A DNA stretch of 10,360 bases. Source: Bacteroidota bacterium (lineage in GTDB: Bacteria > Bacteroidota > Bacteroidia > 2-12-FULL-35-15). The DNA is taken from positions 1 through 10,360 of the forward strand of contig JAIOQD010000039.1 of the NCBI GenBank assembly GCA_021413595.1, in the 5' to 3' direction. Below the pieces are notes generated by a model. The model did not search any database. It saw only the letters and a program-made list of their open reading frames with translations, and was not told where the DNA came from. A program made the position numbers and the translations under genes. Every line of letters begins with the position of its first letter. Position 1 is the first letter of the stretch. Below, one piece after another: positions 1-7,849 of this stretch.

Positions 1-2522
1 CCTTCCCCACAAGTTTTAGTTTCAGCTTCATGGCCTTTACAGCAGCTTTTAACGGGAGCTGTTCCTGCATGTTCCATACACATTGCTTTTTCATCTGATG
101 AACATTTCATTGAATCACAATAAGCTGCACATTCTTCTTTGCTCATGTTCATACATTTTTCCATGTCGCATTTCGCCCCTGCAAATTTCCCCTCAGCATC
201 ATACATACTCATGCAATATGCTTTTTCAGTAGCAGAGCATCCTTTTTCATCACACATTTTTGCACACTCTTCTTTTGTCATAGTAGCACATTTGCTCATA
301 TCACATTTGCTGTGCATACTGGTGCATGAACCATGTGTTTCCTGCTCTCCCATTGAACATTCTTTTTTCATTCCACAAGCATCACTTCCGCCTTCAGAAG
401 AAACAACAGCGATGTATGGAGCAATTACCAAAGAAACAATTGACATTAATTTGATAAGGATATTCATGGAAGGACCTGAAGTATCTTTGAATGGATCACC
501 AACAGTATCTCCTGTTACAGATGCTTTGTGTGGTTCAGATTTTTTGTAGAACATTTCACCATTGATCATTACTCCTTTTTCGAATGATTTTTTTGCATTA
601 TCCCACGCTCCACCTGCATTACTTTGGAAAATACCCATCAATACACCTGAAACAGTTACACCTGCTAATAAACCTCCTAATACTTCCGGTCCGAATATAA
701 AACCAACAATTACCGGTGTAATCAAAGCAATAGCTCCCGGCATCATCATTTCACGGATAGATGCTTTAGTTGAAATAGCAACACATTTTTCGTATTCGGG
801 TTTTGCTTTGTATTCCATAATTCCCGGGATTTCACGAAACTGTCTTCTTACTTCCTGAACCATATCCATAGCTGCTTTACCAACTGCCTGGATACATAGT
901 GCCGAGAAAATGAAAGGGATCATACCTCCAACAAATAAACCTGCTAATACAGGGGCTTTGTAAATATCAATAGCATCAATTCCGGCAATACCAACAAAGG
1001 CTGCAAACAAAGCCAAAGAAGTTAATGCTGCTGAAGCAATTGCAAATCCTTTTCCGGTAGCAGCTGTAGTATTACCTACTGCATCTAAATTATCAGTACG
1101 CTCACGAACTTCTGGAGGTAACATGCTCATTTCGGCAATACCACCTGCATTATCAGCGATAGGTCCAAAAGCATCGATCGCTAATTGCATAGCTGTTGTA
1201 GCCATCATACCTGCTGCAGCGATTGCAACACCATATAAACCTGCAAAATAATAAGATGCCATGATACCTGCTGCCAATGTAAGAATTGGGATAACAGTAG
1301 ATTTCATCCCTACCGATAAACCGCCAATAATATTAGTTGCATGTCCGGTAGATGATTGTTGAATGATGGACATTACAGGAGCTTTACCCATTGCTGTGTA
1401 ATACTCGGTAACAATACTCATTATTGCACCAACCACAGTTCCTACAACAATTGCTAAAAAAACGTTTAATCTTGAAAATGCATAACCACGTAAGCTTAAT
1501 TCTTCCGGTAACATCCACATTACTATGAAATAAGAAGCAATAACAGTAAGGATCATTGACGACCAGTTACCTAAGTTCAATGCGTTTTGTACGTTTGATT
1601 TGTCATCTTTGATGCGAACAAACCAAGTTCCAACAATAGAGAAAAGAATTCCTAAACCACATATTACCATTGGTAATAATATTGGTGACATTCCATTAAA
1701 ATTATCTACCACTGTAATTTCTTGTCCTAAGATCATAGTGGCCAAAATTGTGGCTACGTAAGAACCAAATAAATCGGCACCCATACCTGCAACGTCACCT
1801 ACGTTATCACCAACGTTATCAGCAATTGTAGCCGGGTTACGTACATCATCTTCAGGAATACCTGCTTCAACTTTACCAACTAAATCGGCTCCAACGTCAG
1901 CTGCTTTTGTATAAATACCACCACCTACTCTTGCAAATAAGGCAATAGATTCTGCACCTAAAGAGAAACCTGTTAATACTTCGATGGCTGTTTTCATGTT
2001 AATAACATCAACACCATCTTCACCAATTACATTAAATATTTTCAAGAAAACAATGAACAAACTTCCTAAACCAAGTATTGCTAAACCTGCAACACCAAGT
2101 CCCATTACGGTTCCACCTGTAAAAGAAACTTTTAAGGCTTGTTTTAAACTGGTTTTAGCAGCTTGTGTAGTACGAACGTTTGCTTTTGTAGCAACTTTCA
2201 TTCCTATGTATCCTGCTGTAGCAGAAAAAATAGCTCCAATAATAAATGCGATGGAAATGATCCAGCTGGAGTGAATTTCTTTACCATTAATTTCATGGAT
2301 TGTTCCTGAATAAGCTAATAACGCAGCTGCAAATACCACGAAAATACTAAGTACTTTCCATTCAGCTTTTAAAAATGCCATTGCTCCATCAGCAATGTAT
2401 CCTGCAAGTTCCTGCATTTTAGCATCACCCGCATCTTGTTTACTTACCCAGGCCGATTTTACAGCCATTACAATCAATCCAAGGATTCCTAATGCAGGAA
2501 CCAAATACATTATTTCATTCAT
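1..2522 (-). CDS. hppA: K+-dependent membrane-bound proton (or sodium) pumping pyrophosphatase, 3' end cut by window edge, with Cys-rich C-terminal tail
   Basis: This inner-membrane pump couples pyrophosphate hydrolysis to ion export. The frame is open from the ATG at 2522 to the left edge (840 codons, no stop). Visible family motifs are [18 protein letters not shown] (about residues 200-217), the substrate-binding [20 protein letters not shown] (about 221-240) and [18 protein letters not shown] (about 481-498). In the last, Ala rather than Lys follows GNTT, the signature of K+-dependent enzymes. The ion-selectivity glutamate is absent from both usual helix-6 places (G253 and A257 in DLFGSYVA), while helix 5 has Glu191 in [12 protein letters not shown]. 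From family knowledge this fits the Flavobacterium johnsoniae-type H+-pumping subgroup; the transported ion is inference. The core ends with a hydrophobic helix near residues 682-700. A Cys/Met-rich tail with 18 Cys follows, described separately. The start at 2522 places the usual N-terminal hydrophobic helix first; there is no Shine-Dalgarno, only an A-rich leader. A good promoter lies about 130 nt upstream. Confidence 0.96.
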   Translation of the reverse strand, partial: MNEIMYLVPALGILGLIVMAVKSAWVSKQDAGDAKMQELAGYIADGAMAFLKAEWKVLSIFVVFAAALLAYSGTIHEINGKEIHSSWIISIAFIIGAIFSATAGYIGMKVATKANVRTTQAAKTSLKQALKVSFTGGTVMGLGVAGLAILGLGSLFIVFLKIFNVIGEDGVDVINMKTAIEVLTGFSLGAESIALFARVGGGIYTKAADVGADLVGKVEAGIPEDDVRNPATIADNVGDNVGDVAGMGADLFGSYVATILATMILGQEITVVDNFNGMSPILLPMVICGLGILFSIVGTWFVRIKDDKSNVQNALNLGNWSSMILTVIASYFIVMWMLPEELSLRGYAFSRLNVFLAIVVGTVVGAIMSIVTEYYTAMGKAPVMSIIQQSSTGHATNIIGGLSVGMKSTVIPILTLAAGIMASYYFAGLYGVAIAAAGMMATTAMQLAIDAFGPIADNAGGIAEMSMLPPEVRERTDNLDAVGNTTAATGKGFAIASAALTSLALFAAFVGIAGIDAIDIYKAPVLAGLFVGGMIPFIFSALCIQAVGKAAMDMVQEVRRQFREIPGIMEYKAKPEYEKCVAISTKASIREMMMPGAIALITPVIVGFIFGPEVLGGLLAGVTVSGVLMGIFQSNAGGAWDNAKKSFEKGVMINGEMFYKKSEPHKASVTGDTVGDPFKDTSGPSMNILIKLMSIVSLVIAPYIAVVSSEGGSDACGMKKECSMGEQETHGSCTSMHSKCDMSKCATMTKEECAKMCDEKGCSATEKAYCMSMYDAEGKFAGAKCDMEKCMNMSKEECAAYCDSMKCSSDEKAMCMEHAGTAPVKSCCKGHEAETKTCGE
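39..308 (-). repeat. Two tandem 45-codon cysteine-rich repeats in the tail of the pyrophosphatase
   Basis: Repeat 1 (174-308, residues 739-783) and repeat 2 (39-173, residues 784-828) are in frame with hppA. Each begins KCDMxKC and continues xxM[ST]KEECAxxCD. Both share exactly the same cysteine spacing: C-x4-C-x7-C-x3-C-x4-C-x7-C. Over the first 33 residues 21 are identical. Three more Cys precede them (codons at 375, 357 and 324) and three follow (42, 39 and 9). Met is also abundant, and His occurs near both ends. Six regularly spaced Cys per unit suggest metal binding or disulfide bonding; no known domain was recognised. Because this family is known to have its C-terminus outside the cytoplasm, the tail is probably periplasmic (inference). 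Confidence 0.9.
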
Positions 2523-2582
2523 ACTTATTCTTAATTTTTAATTATTGTTTATTGATTTTCTTATAAGTTTGGAATTTTGCCT

Positions 2583-2615
2583 TTATAAAACATCGATTTT
2601 AACTAAATAGCTCAT
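2583..2615 (-). other. Possible 10-codon upstream ORF in the hppA leader (doubtful)
   Basis: Between the predicted hppA promoter and its ATG, an ATG at 2615 opens a frame reading MSYLVKIDVL and stopping with TAA at 2583. It has no ribosome-binding site. In a leader this A/T-rich a short ATG frame is expected by chance, so this is recorded only because it lies inside the predicted transcript. Confidence 0.12.
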
Positions 2616-2653
2616 TGTTAAATAGTTATGGATGTTAATTTAAAAATTCGGTG

Positions 2654-2685
2654 CAAACTTATGTAAAATCTTACGGAATATCAAA
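2654..2685 (-). promoter_or_regulatory. Bacteroidota-type promoter for hppA
   Basis: On the minus strand, TTTG (2685-2682) is followed after exactly 20 nt by TAAGTTTG (2661-2654). This is a full match to the primary sigma-factor consensus of this phylum, TTTG-N19-21-TAnnTTTG. Transcription would start near 2648, giving a leader of about 125 nt before the hppA ATG at 2522. The match is seen directly; activity is inferred. Confidence 0.65.
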
Positions 2686-2706
2686 AAAACAAGACAAATG
2701 GACAAA

Positions 2707-2751
2707 AATAAAGGTTGAATATATTGTAATTGTTTGGAAATCAGCCTTATT
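2707..2751 (-). terminator. Probable intrinsic terminator of the patatin-barrel gene
   Basis: Read on the minus strand, AATAAGGCTGA (2751-2741) pairs with TCAACCTTTATT (2718-2707). This gives 11 base pairs, one of them G-T, with one bulged A and a 22-nt loop. The 3' arm runs directly into a T-rich stretch (TTTATTTTTG). It lies 32 nt past the patatin stop codon and just upstream of the hppA promoter, as expected for a terminator separating two units. Confidence 0.55.
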
Positions 2752-2782
2752 GCTTTTTACATAGAGAGAGGGGTAAGATTAC

Positions 2783-5134
2783 TTACTCAATAGCACGTTT
2801 GTTGAACATAATATAACCAAAATGGAAGAGTACGGAGAAGGGCTTTTTTTCCTGATCGTAATAGTTTACGCTTAAGCTCAATGGACCAATAGGTGTACTC
2901 CAAACAATTGCTCCTGTAGCAATATAGTGTTGTAAAGCAAATGGACTGCTATAATCTGTTTTTAGCTGTGCAGTTTTGATAAATGACTGAACGGGTTGAA
3001 AGACATAGCCCTCAGCACGAAATTCAATGTTTTCACGGAAATTAACAACAAATTTTAAACCTCCCGCTAAATATTGATGCGCTCGATAATTTTCTAAAAA
3101 AATTGTTTTACTATCGGGCGTTGGTTGAAAAGCAGGAGCAGATAATACACTTGCAGTAAAATTATTAAAAAGAGTTTTGGTGGAATATACACCCTCGCCA
3201 AATAAACCAATTTTTAACGTCCCTCTTCTATTAAAATATCTTTCGGCTTTGGTTTTAAAAGTAACCCATTCGTGATATTTCTTAAATTTGTTTACTCCAT
3301 TGATTGATGTGGAACCAGGTGTATTTGTTTCTAATCCATTCACATATAGTAATTTAATATTAACATAACTACCTTGATTCGCATACTGTTTCCGGTTCAA
3401 TGAATTGATCTCATAATATCCCTGATAGTTGAACATATCAAAATCGGTGCGATCAGTAGTGTCGTCTTCTGTAAATTGTGTTGTTTGGTAATATTTGTCG
3501 GTGATCCGGCCACTACCGGCACCAAGAACCATTCGTCCTTTTTTACCTGTAGGGAAACCTATTTTCACATTGGCGTATTGTTCATTTTGTTTTAGGTAGG
3601 CTGGTTTAACATCTTTTAAAAATGAACTGCTACTCGAGAAATAATCCCATTTATTCCAGGTAACACTAGGTTCAACATAAATTGGTGTTCTGAAAGGGAA
3701 ATCGAAACGTGTTTGAATTTGGGCTGAATTATATAATTTACCAAAATAAACATTAGCTGTTATAGCTGCGGCAAACTGATCCAGATAATTATATTGAACC
3801 CCTAAATATCCCTGACTTATTGGACGATTAGAAAAATTACCGCCAAAATAAGTAATAATGTCCCGTTCCTTCTTAACTTTTAAATATAGATCGTAAAATC
3901 CTGACTGCGGATTAAATTTTGCTTGTGGGTATATATATTTTATTTTATTGTCGGAAGCAAGTCGGAAATATCCTTCTTTAATTTCTTCCATACTTACCTG
4001 TTTAATATTGTTACGCAACAACTTAGGTGAATATTCTGATTGTTTGGTATCTTGTTTACTATTCTGACGTAAAATTCGTCTTGCATATTCTGCTTGCTTG
4101 CTGTTTAAGCCTTCAATAAAAATATTATCAAAAACAATTTCAGGGATTTTTGCTCTAAACTTAGCACGTTTAGCTTTAAGTTCTTCAGGAGTTATTCTAT
4201 TTACAACGTGAGCTTTTATGAAATCCATTTGACGCATTGTAGCAACATAGCCACTATCAATAGTTGGTTGTGGGTCACTGAAGTCAAAAAGGCTGACATT
4301 TGTTTTAGGTTTAATAATTAGTCCGGCTTCACAGGGTACGTCAAAATTGGTTTTACCAAGTAACATACATTTGATCTGAGATACAATATTATCTTCATCC
4401 GCAGGAGGAATATTAGCAGCAACAGTACTTCCGATAATAAAATCAGGATAAAAATCCTCATACATAATGTTGGAGGGGAAATTATTATAAAATCCACCGT
4501 CATACAATAATCTTCCATCTACTGCAACAGGAGGGATGAAAAATGGGTAGGCAATTGAAGAGCGAACAGCCTGCCCTAAATCCCCTGATTTCATAATAAC
4601 AGTTTCTTTTTTATGAACGTCCGCAGCTACACAGCGAAAAGGGATAAATAAACTATCAAAATCATATTTTGCGGCAGCAGAAGGTCCTGTAGTAAATTCT
4701 AATAAACCAAAATCCAACGAAAGTGGATTCACTATGTTAGTGGGGAGCCTCAATTTAAGAGCGGAATCAAGTGATAATTTGAAACTTATCCATGATGGAT
4801 CATTGTCGTCATTTTTAAAATAATAGGCGTACTTTTCGTCAGTAGCGCCTACAGTCATACCTATATATGATTCAGTTTTTACAAAAGCTTCGATTTGAGT
4901 TGGAGAATAACCCAAAGCATACATTGAGCCAATTAATGCGCCTTGAGATGTTCCTGTGATGTAATCTACAGGAATATTATTTTCTTCAAGTGCTTTTAAA
5001 ACTCCTATATGTGCGTAACCCGCTGCACCACCACCACTAAATACAACGCCTATTTTTTGAGCAGTTGAGAATTTTGCAGTAAAAATGAGCAGAATGAATA
5101 AAATAAAGTAGTTTTTTTGTAGACTCAGCCTCAT
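2783..5134 (-). CDS. Patatin-like phospholipase with POTRA-like segment and C-terminal outer-membrane beta-barrel (type Vd/PlpD-like)
   Basis: A predicted secreted lipid acyl hydrolase joined to its own outer-membrane barrel, 783 residues. Residues 1-25 form a Sec signal peptide (basic start, hydrophobic core, STA before the mature Q). The patatin domain follows at once, about residues 27-300. It has the oxyanion loop GGGAAG (34-39), the nucleophile elbow GTSQG with Ser63, and the catalytic Asp212 in YDGGFYNNFP, so the Ser-Asp dyad is intact. Residues about 335-430 resemble a POTRA module (IFIEGLNSKQAEYARRIL). The rest is rich in alternating aromatic strands, consistent with a BamA/TamA-like 16-strand barrel. 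This architecture matches type Vd autotransporters such as PlpD and FplA and many Bacteroidota patatins; whether the enzyme reaches the cell surface or faces the periplasm is not known here. It ends 260 nt before hppA and has its own putative promoter and terminator, so it looks monocistronic. Confidence 0.92.
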   Translation of the reverse strand: MRLSLQKNYFILFILLIFTAKFSTAQKIGVVFSGGGAAGYAHIGVLKALEENNIPVDYITGTSQGALIGSMYALGYSPTQIEAFVKTESYIGMTVGATDEKYAYYFKNDDNDPSWISFKLSLDSALKLRLPTNIVNPLSLDFGLLEFTTGPSAAAKYDFDSLFIPFRCVAADVHKKETVIMKSGDLGQAVRSSIAYPFFIPPVAVDGRLLYDGGFYNNFPSNIMYEDFYPDFIIGSTVAANIPPADEDNIVSQIKCMLLGKTNFDVPCEAGLIIKPKTNVSLFDFSDPQPTIDSGYVATMRQMDFIKAHVVNRITPEELKAKRAKFRAKIPEIVFDNIFIEGLNSKQAEYARRILRQNSKQDTKQSEYSPKLLRNNIKQVSMEEIKEGYFRLASDNKIKYIYPQAKFNPQSGFYDLYLKVKKERDIITYFGGNFSNRPISQGYLGVQYNYLDQFAAAITANVYFGKLYNSAQIQTRFDFPFRTPIYVEPSVTWNKWDYFSSSSSFLKDVKPAYLKQNEQYANVKIGFPTGKKGRMVLGAGSGRITDKYYQTTQFTEDDTTDRTDFDMFNYQGYYEINSLNRKQYANQGSYVNIKLLYVNGLETNTPGSTSINGVNKFKKYHEWVTFKTKAERYFNRRGTLKIGLFGEGVYSTKTLFNNFTASVLSAPAFQPTPDSKTIFLENYRAHQYLAGGLKFVVNFRENIEFRAEGYVFQPVQSFIKTAQLKTDYSSPFALQHYIATGAIVWSTPIGPLSLSVNYYDQEKKPFSVLFHFGYIMFNKRAIE

Positions 5135-5751
5135 TGATAAATGATATGAATAATAGCTTACAAAATTACCAAAAAATAATGCAGAAAAAGTAACATTATA
5201 AAAATTTAATTTGAGAGCCGTTTTAATTTTTATTCAAAATAGTTTTTAGGTTTCCCACAATTGTGCAAAAGGCAAGCAGGCCTATCGTATTATTGTAATC
5301 CGCCACAAGCGTTAGTATGGTCAGGTAGATTTGTTATCAGGCAGTACTTGCACTTATCAAGGTATTGTTACTTCAATATATTATAGAAGCTTCGGTATTT
5401 GTTAATCATGCTCGAAAAAAAATACTCACTGTTTTTTCTTCACAAAAATATTCCGTTCTCCGGGTATCGCCAATTATCTTACAGGAAAACAACAATTACC
5501 CTTTTGGGGGGTGGGGGAGAGGTGTTTGCTTAGTAGTAAATCAAACCCAAATGAGATTAAAAGTGCCAAATTTGAAAGCGAATTGAAATTTAACATGTAA
5601 ATTTATAATTCATATTTCGTTTGCGACATTTAGGATACAATCTAATTAACAAAATATGTAATTAAATTTTAAGCAGATTTTTAATCTTTCCATATTAATA
5701 AAATATTCACTCAAAACAGATCCAACAAAAATTAATTGATACTTATTTTAC
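5135..5751. other. 617-nt non-coding divergent intergenic region with a G+C-richer centre and a G-run
   Basis: The region lies between two divergently transcribed genes. No convincing gene was found. The segment about 5255-5360 is visibly less A/T-rich than its flanks. It holds a short outer inverted repeat (GTGCAA 5263-5268, TTGCAC 5348-5353) and a small inner hairpin (AGGC 5269-5272, GCCT 5279-5282); no known RNA family was recognised. At 5506-5522 there is a G-rich run (six G, T, five G, then AGAGG), odd for such DNA. A 73-codon frame (5365-5586) spans it but reads like translated non-coding sequence (NNYPFGGWGRG) and is not called as a gene. The stretch 5590-5751 is very A/T-rich and must contain the GH1 promoter. 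A TTTG at 5620 with TA at 5643 (19-nt spacer) is the nearest candidate, but the second TTTG half is missing. Confidence 0.6.
5161..5168 (-). promoter_or_regulatory. Possible -7 element for the patatin-barrel gene
   Basis: On the minus strand TAATTTTG (5168-5161) matches the Bacteroidota -7 consensus TAnnTTTG and lies 26 nt upstream of the ATG at 5134. No exact TTTG box occurs about 20 nt further upstream, so support is partial. It implies a leader of only about 20 nt. Confidence 0.35.
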
Positions 5752-7185
5752 ATGAATCGCAGGGAGCTTATCAAAAAAGCAATTTTAGCAAGTGTTGCAA
5801 CCGGTTTATCATCCAAGCTTTTGGGGCAGCCCTTAAGGTTTGCACCTGTGATTTCCAAAAATGATTTTGGAAAGGATTTTGTGTGGGGAGCTGCAACCGC
5901 AGCCTATCAGATTGAAGGCGCGTGGAATGAGGAAGGCAAAGGCGAATCCGTATGGGATCACTTTACTCATAACAAAAAAAACAGAATTAAAACCCGTGAA
6001 AACGCTGACACAGCCTGTGATTTTTATCATCGTTATGAGCATGATATTGATTTGTTAAGTTCAATGAATATTCCTGCTTTCCGGTTTTCAATAGCATGGT
6101 CTCGCATATTACCATTAGGTACTGGGGCTGTGAATCAAAAAGGTATAGATTTTTATTCCCGATTGATCGATAAATGTCTGAAAGCAGGAGTTGAGCCATG
6201 GATAACGCTTTATCACTGGGATATTCCACAAACCTTGGAGGAGAAAGGTGGCTGGGAAAATCGCGAAGTATGTAATTGGTTTGCTGAATATATAGAACTC
6301 TGCACCAAAAGCTTTGGTGATAGGGTAAAAAACTGGATGGTGTTCAATGAGCCAATGGCCTTTACAGCATTGGGTTATATGCTTGGAATCCATGCTCCGG
6401 GGAAACGAGGGATGAAGGGCTTTTTAAAAGCGACCCATCATACAGTACTTTGCCATGGTATTGGAGGGCGTATTATCCGAAAAAATGTTCCTAAGGCTCA
6501 TATCGGTACTACTTTTTCTTGCAGCCCGATTGATGCATGGAAAGAAAAATCTGCAAATATCCGGGCAGCTAAAAGAGAGGATGTATTGGTTAATAGGCTA
6601 TTTATTGAGCCTGTTTTGGGAATGGGCTATCCCATAAAGGATCTGCCAGCCTTAAAAAAAATTGAGAAATATATATTGCCAGAGGATGCAAATAATATGG
6701 CCTTCGATTTCGATTTTATTGGAGTGCAGAATTATTCACGTTTCGTTGCACGTGATTTAGGTGTAGTTCCGCTGGTACATGCAGTAAATGTAGATCCCCA
6801 AAAGTTGGGGCACGATATTACAGAAATGAATTGGGAGGTTTATCCGGAAGGCATTTATCGGATTTTGAAACAATTTGCTGCCTATCCTAATATTAAGAAA
6901 ATAATAGTGACAGAAAATGGTGCCGCTTTCCGTGATGAAGTAACTGAAAACGGTGTGAGAGACCCTAAGCGCCAGAAATTTTTGCAAGATTATTTGGAGC
7001 AAGTGCTAAAGGCTCAAAAAGAAGGAGTTCCTGTGAAGGGTTATTTTGTTTGGAGCTTTATGGATAATTTTGAGTGGGCAGAAGGATACCGACCTCGTTT
7101 CGGATTGGTACATATAGATTTTAATACGCAAAAAAGAACTATAAAAGACAGTGGACTTTGGTTTAAGAAGTTTTTAGGGGAATAA
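5752..7185 (+). CDS. Glycoside hydrolase family 1 beta-glucosidase with Tat-like leader
   Basis: A retaining beta-glycosidase of 477 residues, likely releasing glucose from beta-glucosides; exact substrate specificity cannot be read from sequence. The family N-terminal signature FVWGAATAAYQIEGAW is at residues 43-58, with Gln53 in the sugar-binding position. His155-Trp156 (YHWD) are conserved subsite residues. Glu200 in FNEP is the acid/base and Glu388 in VTENG is the nucleophile. The C-terminal YFVWSFMDNFEWAEGY (431-446) carries the aglycone and glucose-binding residues. All key residues are present and the length is normal for GH1 plus a leader. The start MNRRELIKKA followed by a modestly hydrophobic stretch resembles a twin-arginine signal, suggesting export of folded enzyme to the periplasm; the catalytic domain begins near residue 38. 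There is no Shine-Dalgarno before the ATG, as usual in this phylum. It is the only plus-strand gene, with no sugar transporter or regulator beside it. Confidence 0.95.
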   Translation: MNRRELIKKAILASVATGLSSKLLGQPLRFAPVISKNDFGKDFVWGAATAAYQIEGAWNEEGKGESVWDHFTHNKKNRIKTRENADTACDFYHRYEHDIDLLSSMNIPAFRFSIAWSRILPLGTGAVNQKGIDFYSRLIDKCLKAGVEPWITLYHWDIPQTLEEKGGWENREVCNWFAEYIELCTKSFGDRVKNWMVFNEPMAFTALGYMLGIHAPGKRGMKGFLKATHHTVLCHGIGGRIIRKNVPKAHIGTTFSCSPIDAWKEKSANIRAAKREDVLVNRLFIEPVLGMGYPIKDLPALKKIEKYILPEDANNMAFDFDFIGVQNYSRFVARDLGVVPLVHAVNVDPQKLGHDITEMNWEVYPEGIYRILKQFAAYPNIKKIIVTENGAAFRDEVTENGVRDPKRQKFLQDYLEQVLKAQKEGVPVKGYFVWSFMDNFEWAEGYRPRFGLVHIDFNTQKRTIKDSGLWFKKFLGE

Positions 7186-7196
7186 CATATAAAATT

Positions 7197-7321
7197 AACA
7201 CAGAGTGCACGGAGGTTTAAAGAGTTGCACTGAGAGGGATCATAAGAGTGGAAATAGTTGAGAAAAATTAATAGTGATACATAACCCTGTGAAACTCCAT
7301 TTTCTCTGTATTCTCTGTGTT
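7197..7321. repeat. Imperfect inverted repeat between converging genes (CACAGAG-type)
   Basis: The left arm 7197-7234 and right arm 7285-7321 are inverted copies around a 50-nt centre. The outermost nine bases are perfect (AACACAGAG against CTCTGTGTT), 14 of the outer 18 match, and similarity continues inwards through GAGTTGCACTGAG against GAGTTTCACAGGG with a one-base gap. It begins 11 nt after the GH1 stop and ends 21 nt before the stop of the converging GreA-like gene. CACAGAG/CTCTGTG intergenic repeats are, from memory, common as dispersed copies in bacterial genomes including Bacteroidota. The folded RNA could act as a two-way terminator, but there is no clear T-tract, so this is inference. 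Confidence 0.75.
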
Positions 7322-7342
7322 GAAAAAAGTTAAATGCAACCA

Positions 7343-7804
7343 CTATAAAACTTGTTGTATTGCATACAAAGAACCATTAAAATTTATTTCCTGATCGGCT
7401 GTTAAACCAATAAGTTTGAGTGCTATTGGTGATGTTGGTGATACTGCAAAATAAATTTCTGAATCAATCATTAATTTCCCTGCACTAATGGAAATATAAA
7501 ATTTTTCTTTGTTGGTAATTACTAAACTTCCGAGTGCAGCAGTCTGCGACTTTTGGTCGGGATTTATCCTGTCGAGTAATTTTTTTAATTCCAATGTTTC
7601 AATTAATTGTTTGGCATTTTTTTCTTGCTCCAGCTGCATCATTGCCCTTCCTGTTTCATGCTTATCTCCTGCACTGCTTTTTGTTTCATCGTTACCCGAT
7701 TCGCTTGCTGCATTAATAGCAGCTTGGATGTGGCTCATCCGTTGATTTACATAATCAACACATTTGGAATACAATTGGGATTTTAATTGTTGATTTTTGT
7801 CCAT
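7343..7804 (-). CDS. GreA/GreB-like protein (putative transcript-cleavage-factor relative)
   Basis: The protein has 153 residues from the ATG at 7804. Residues 1-80 are mostly helical and charged, with an acidic loop (NDETKSSAGDKHETG, 38-52) in the middle, as in the antiparallel coiled coil of Gre factors. Residues about 91-153 resemble the GreA C-terminal FKBP-like domain: GSLVIT, then YFAVSPTSPIALKLIGLTAD and a final short strand. In GreA the coiled coil enters the RNA polymerase secondary channel and its acidic tip stimulates cleavage of backtracked RNA; whether this relative does so is unknown. Similar short Bacteroidota proteins with the phrase ETGRAMMQLE are, as I recall, often labelled 3-oxoacyl-ACP synthase, which nothing here supports. 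An upstream in-frame ATG (7879) is less likely: it would add 25 residues unlike the family and lies upstream of the promoter-like site at 7841-7848. Confidence 0.8.
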   Translation of the reverse strand: MDKNQQLKSQLYSKCVDYVNQRMSHIQAAINAASESGNDETKSSAGDKHETGRAMMQLEQEKNAKQLIETLELKKLLDRINPDQKSQTAALGSLVITNKEKFYISISAGKLMIDSEIYFAVSPTSPIALKLIGLTADQEINFNGSLYAIQQVL

Positions 7805-7840
7805 CAAAAAATATTGATTTTTTTTACTATTCAGCATTAT

Positions 7841-7848
7841 CAAATATA
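7841..7848 (-). promoter_or_regulatory. Possible -7 element for the GreA-like gene
   Basis: On the minus strand TATATTTG (7848-7841) fits TAnnTTTG and lies 36 nt upstream of the ATG at 7804. A TTTG box at the right distance is not present (the nearest, 7880-7877, is 28 nt away). It abuts the inverted repeat starting at 7850, whose arm would occupy the spacer, and it favours the 7804 start over the ATG at 7879. Confidence 0.4.
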
Positions 7849-7849
7849 C

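Noticed and set aside
139..858. Two plus-strand open frames (139-549 and 562-858)
   Set aside because: They lie entirely opposite the well-supported hppA coding sequence and show no family motifs.
1984..2274. Plus-strand open frame of 96 codons
   Set aside because: It is antisense to hppA membrane helices, and its Thr/Pro/Ala-rich content is the expected mirror of that sequence.
2564..2571. Plus-strand TAAGTTTG resembling a -7 element
   Set aside because: There is no matching upstream TTTG box and no plus-strand gene downstream; it is opposite the hppA leader and probably due to chance.
5506..5522. G-quadruplex in the G-run
   Set aside because: Only two long G tracts are present, with a short third, so a stable four-tract structure is not supported.
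5365..5586. 73-codon plus-strand frame in the intergenic region
   Set aside because: There is no domain, no start context and a G-run read as GGWGRG. Its composition fits translated non-coding DNA.
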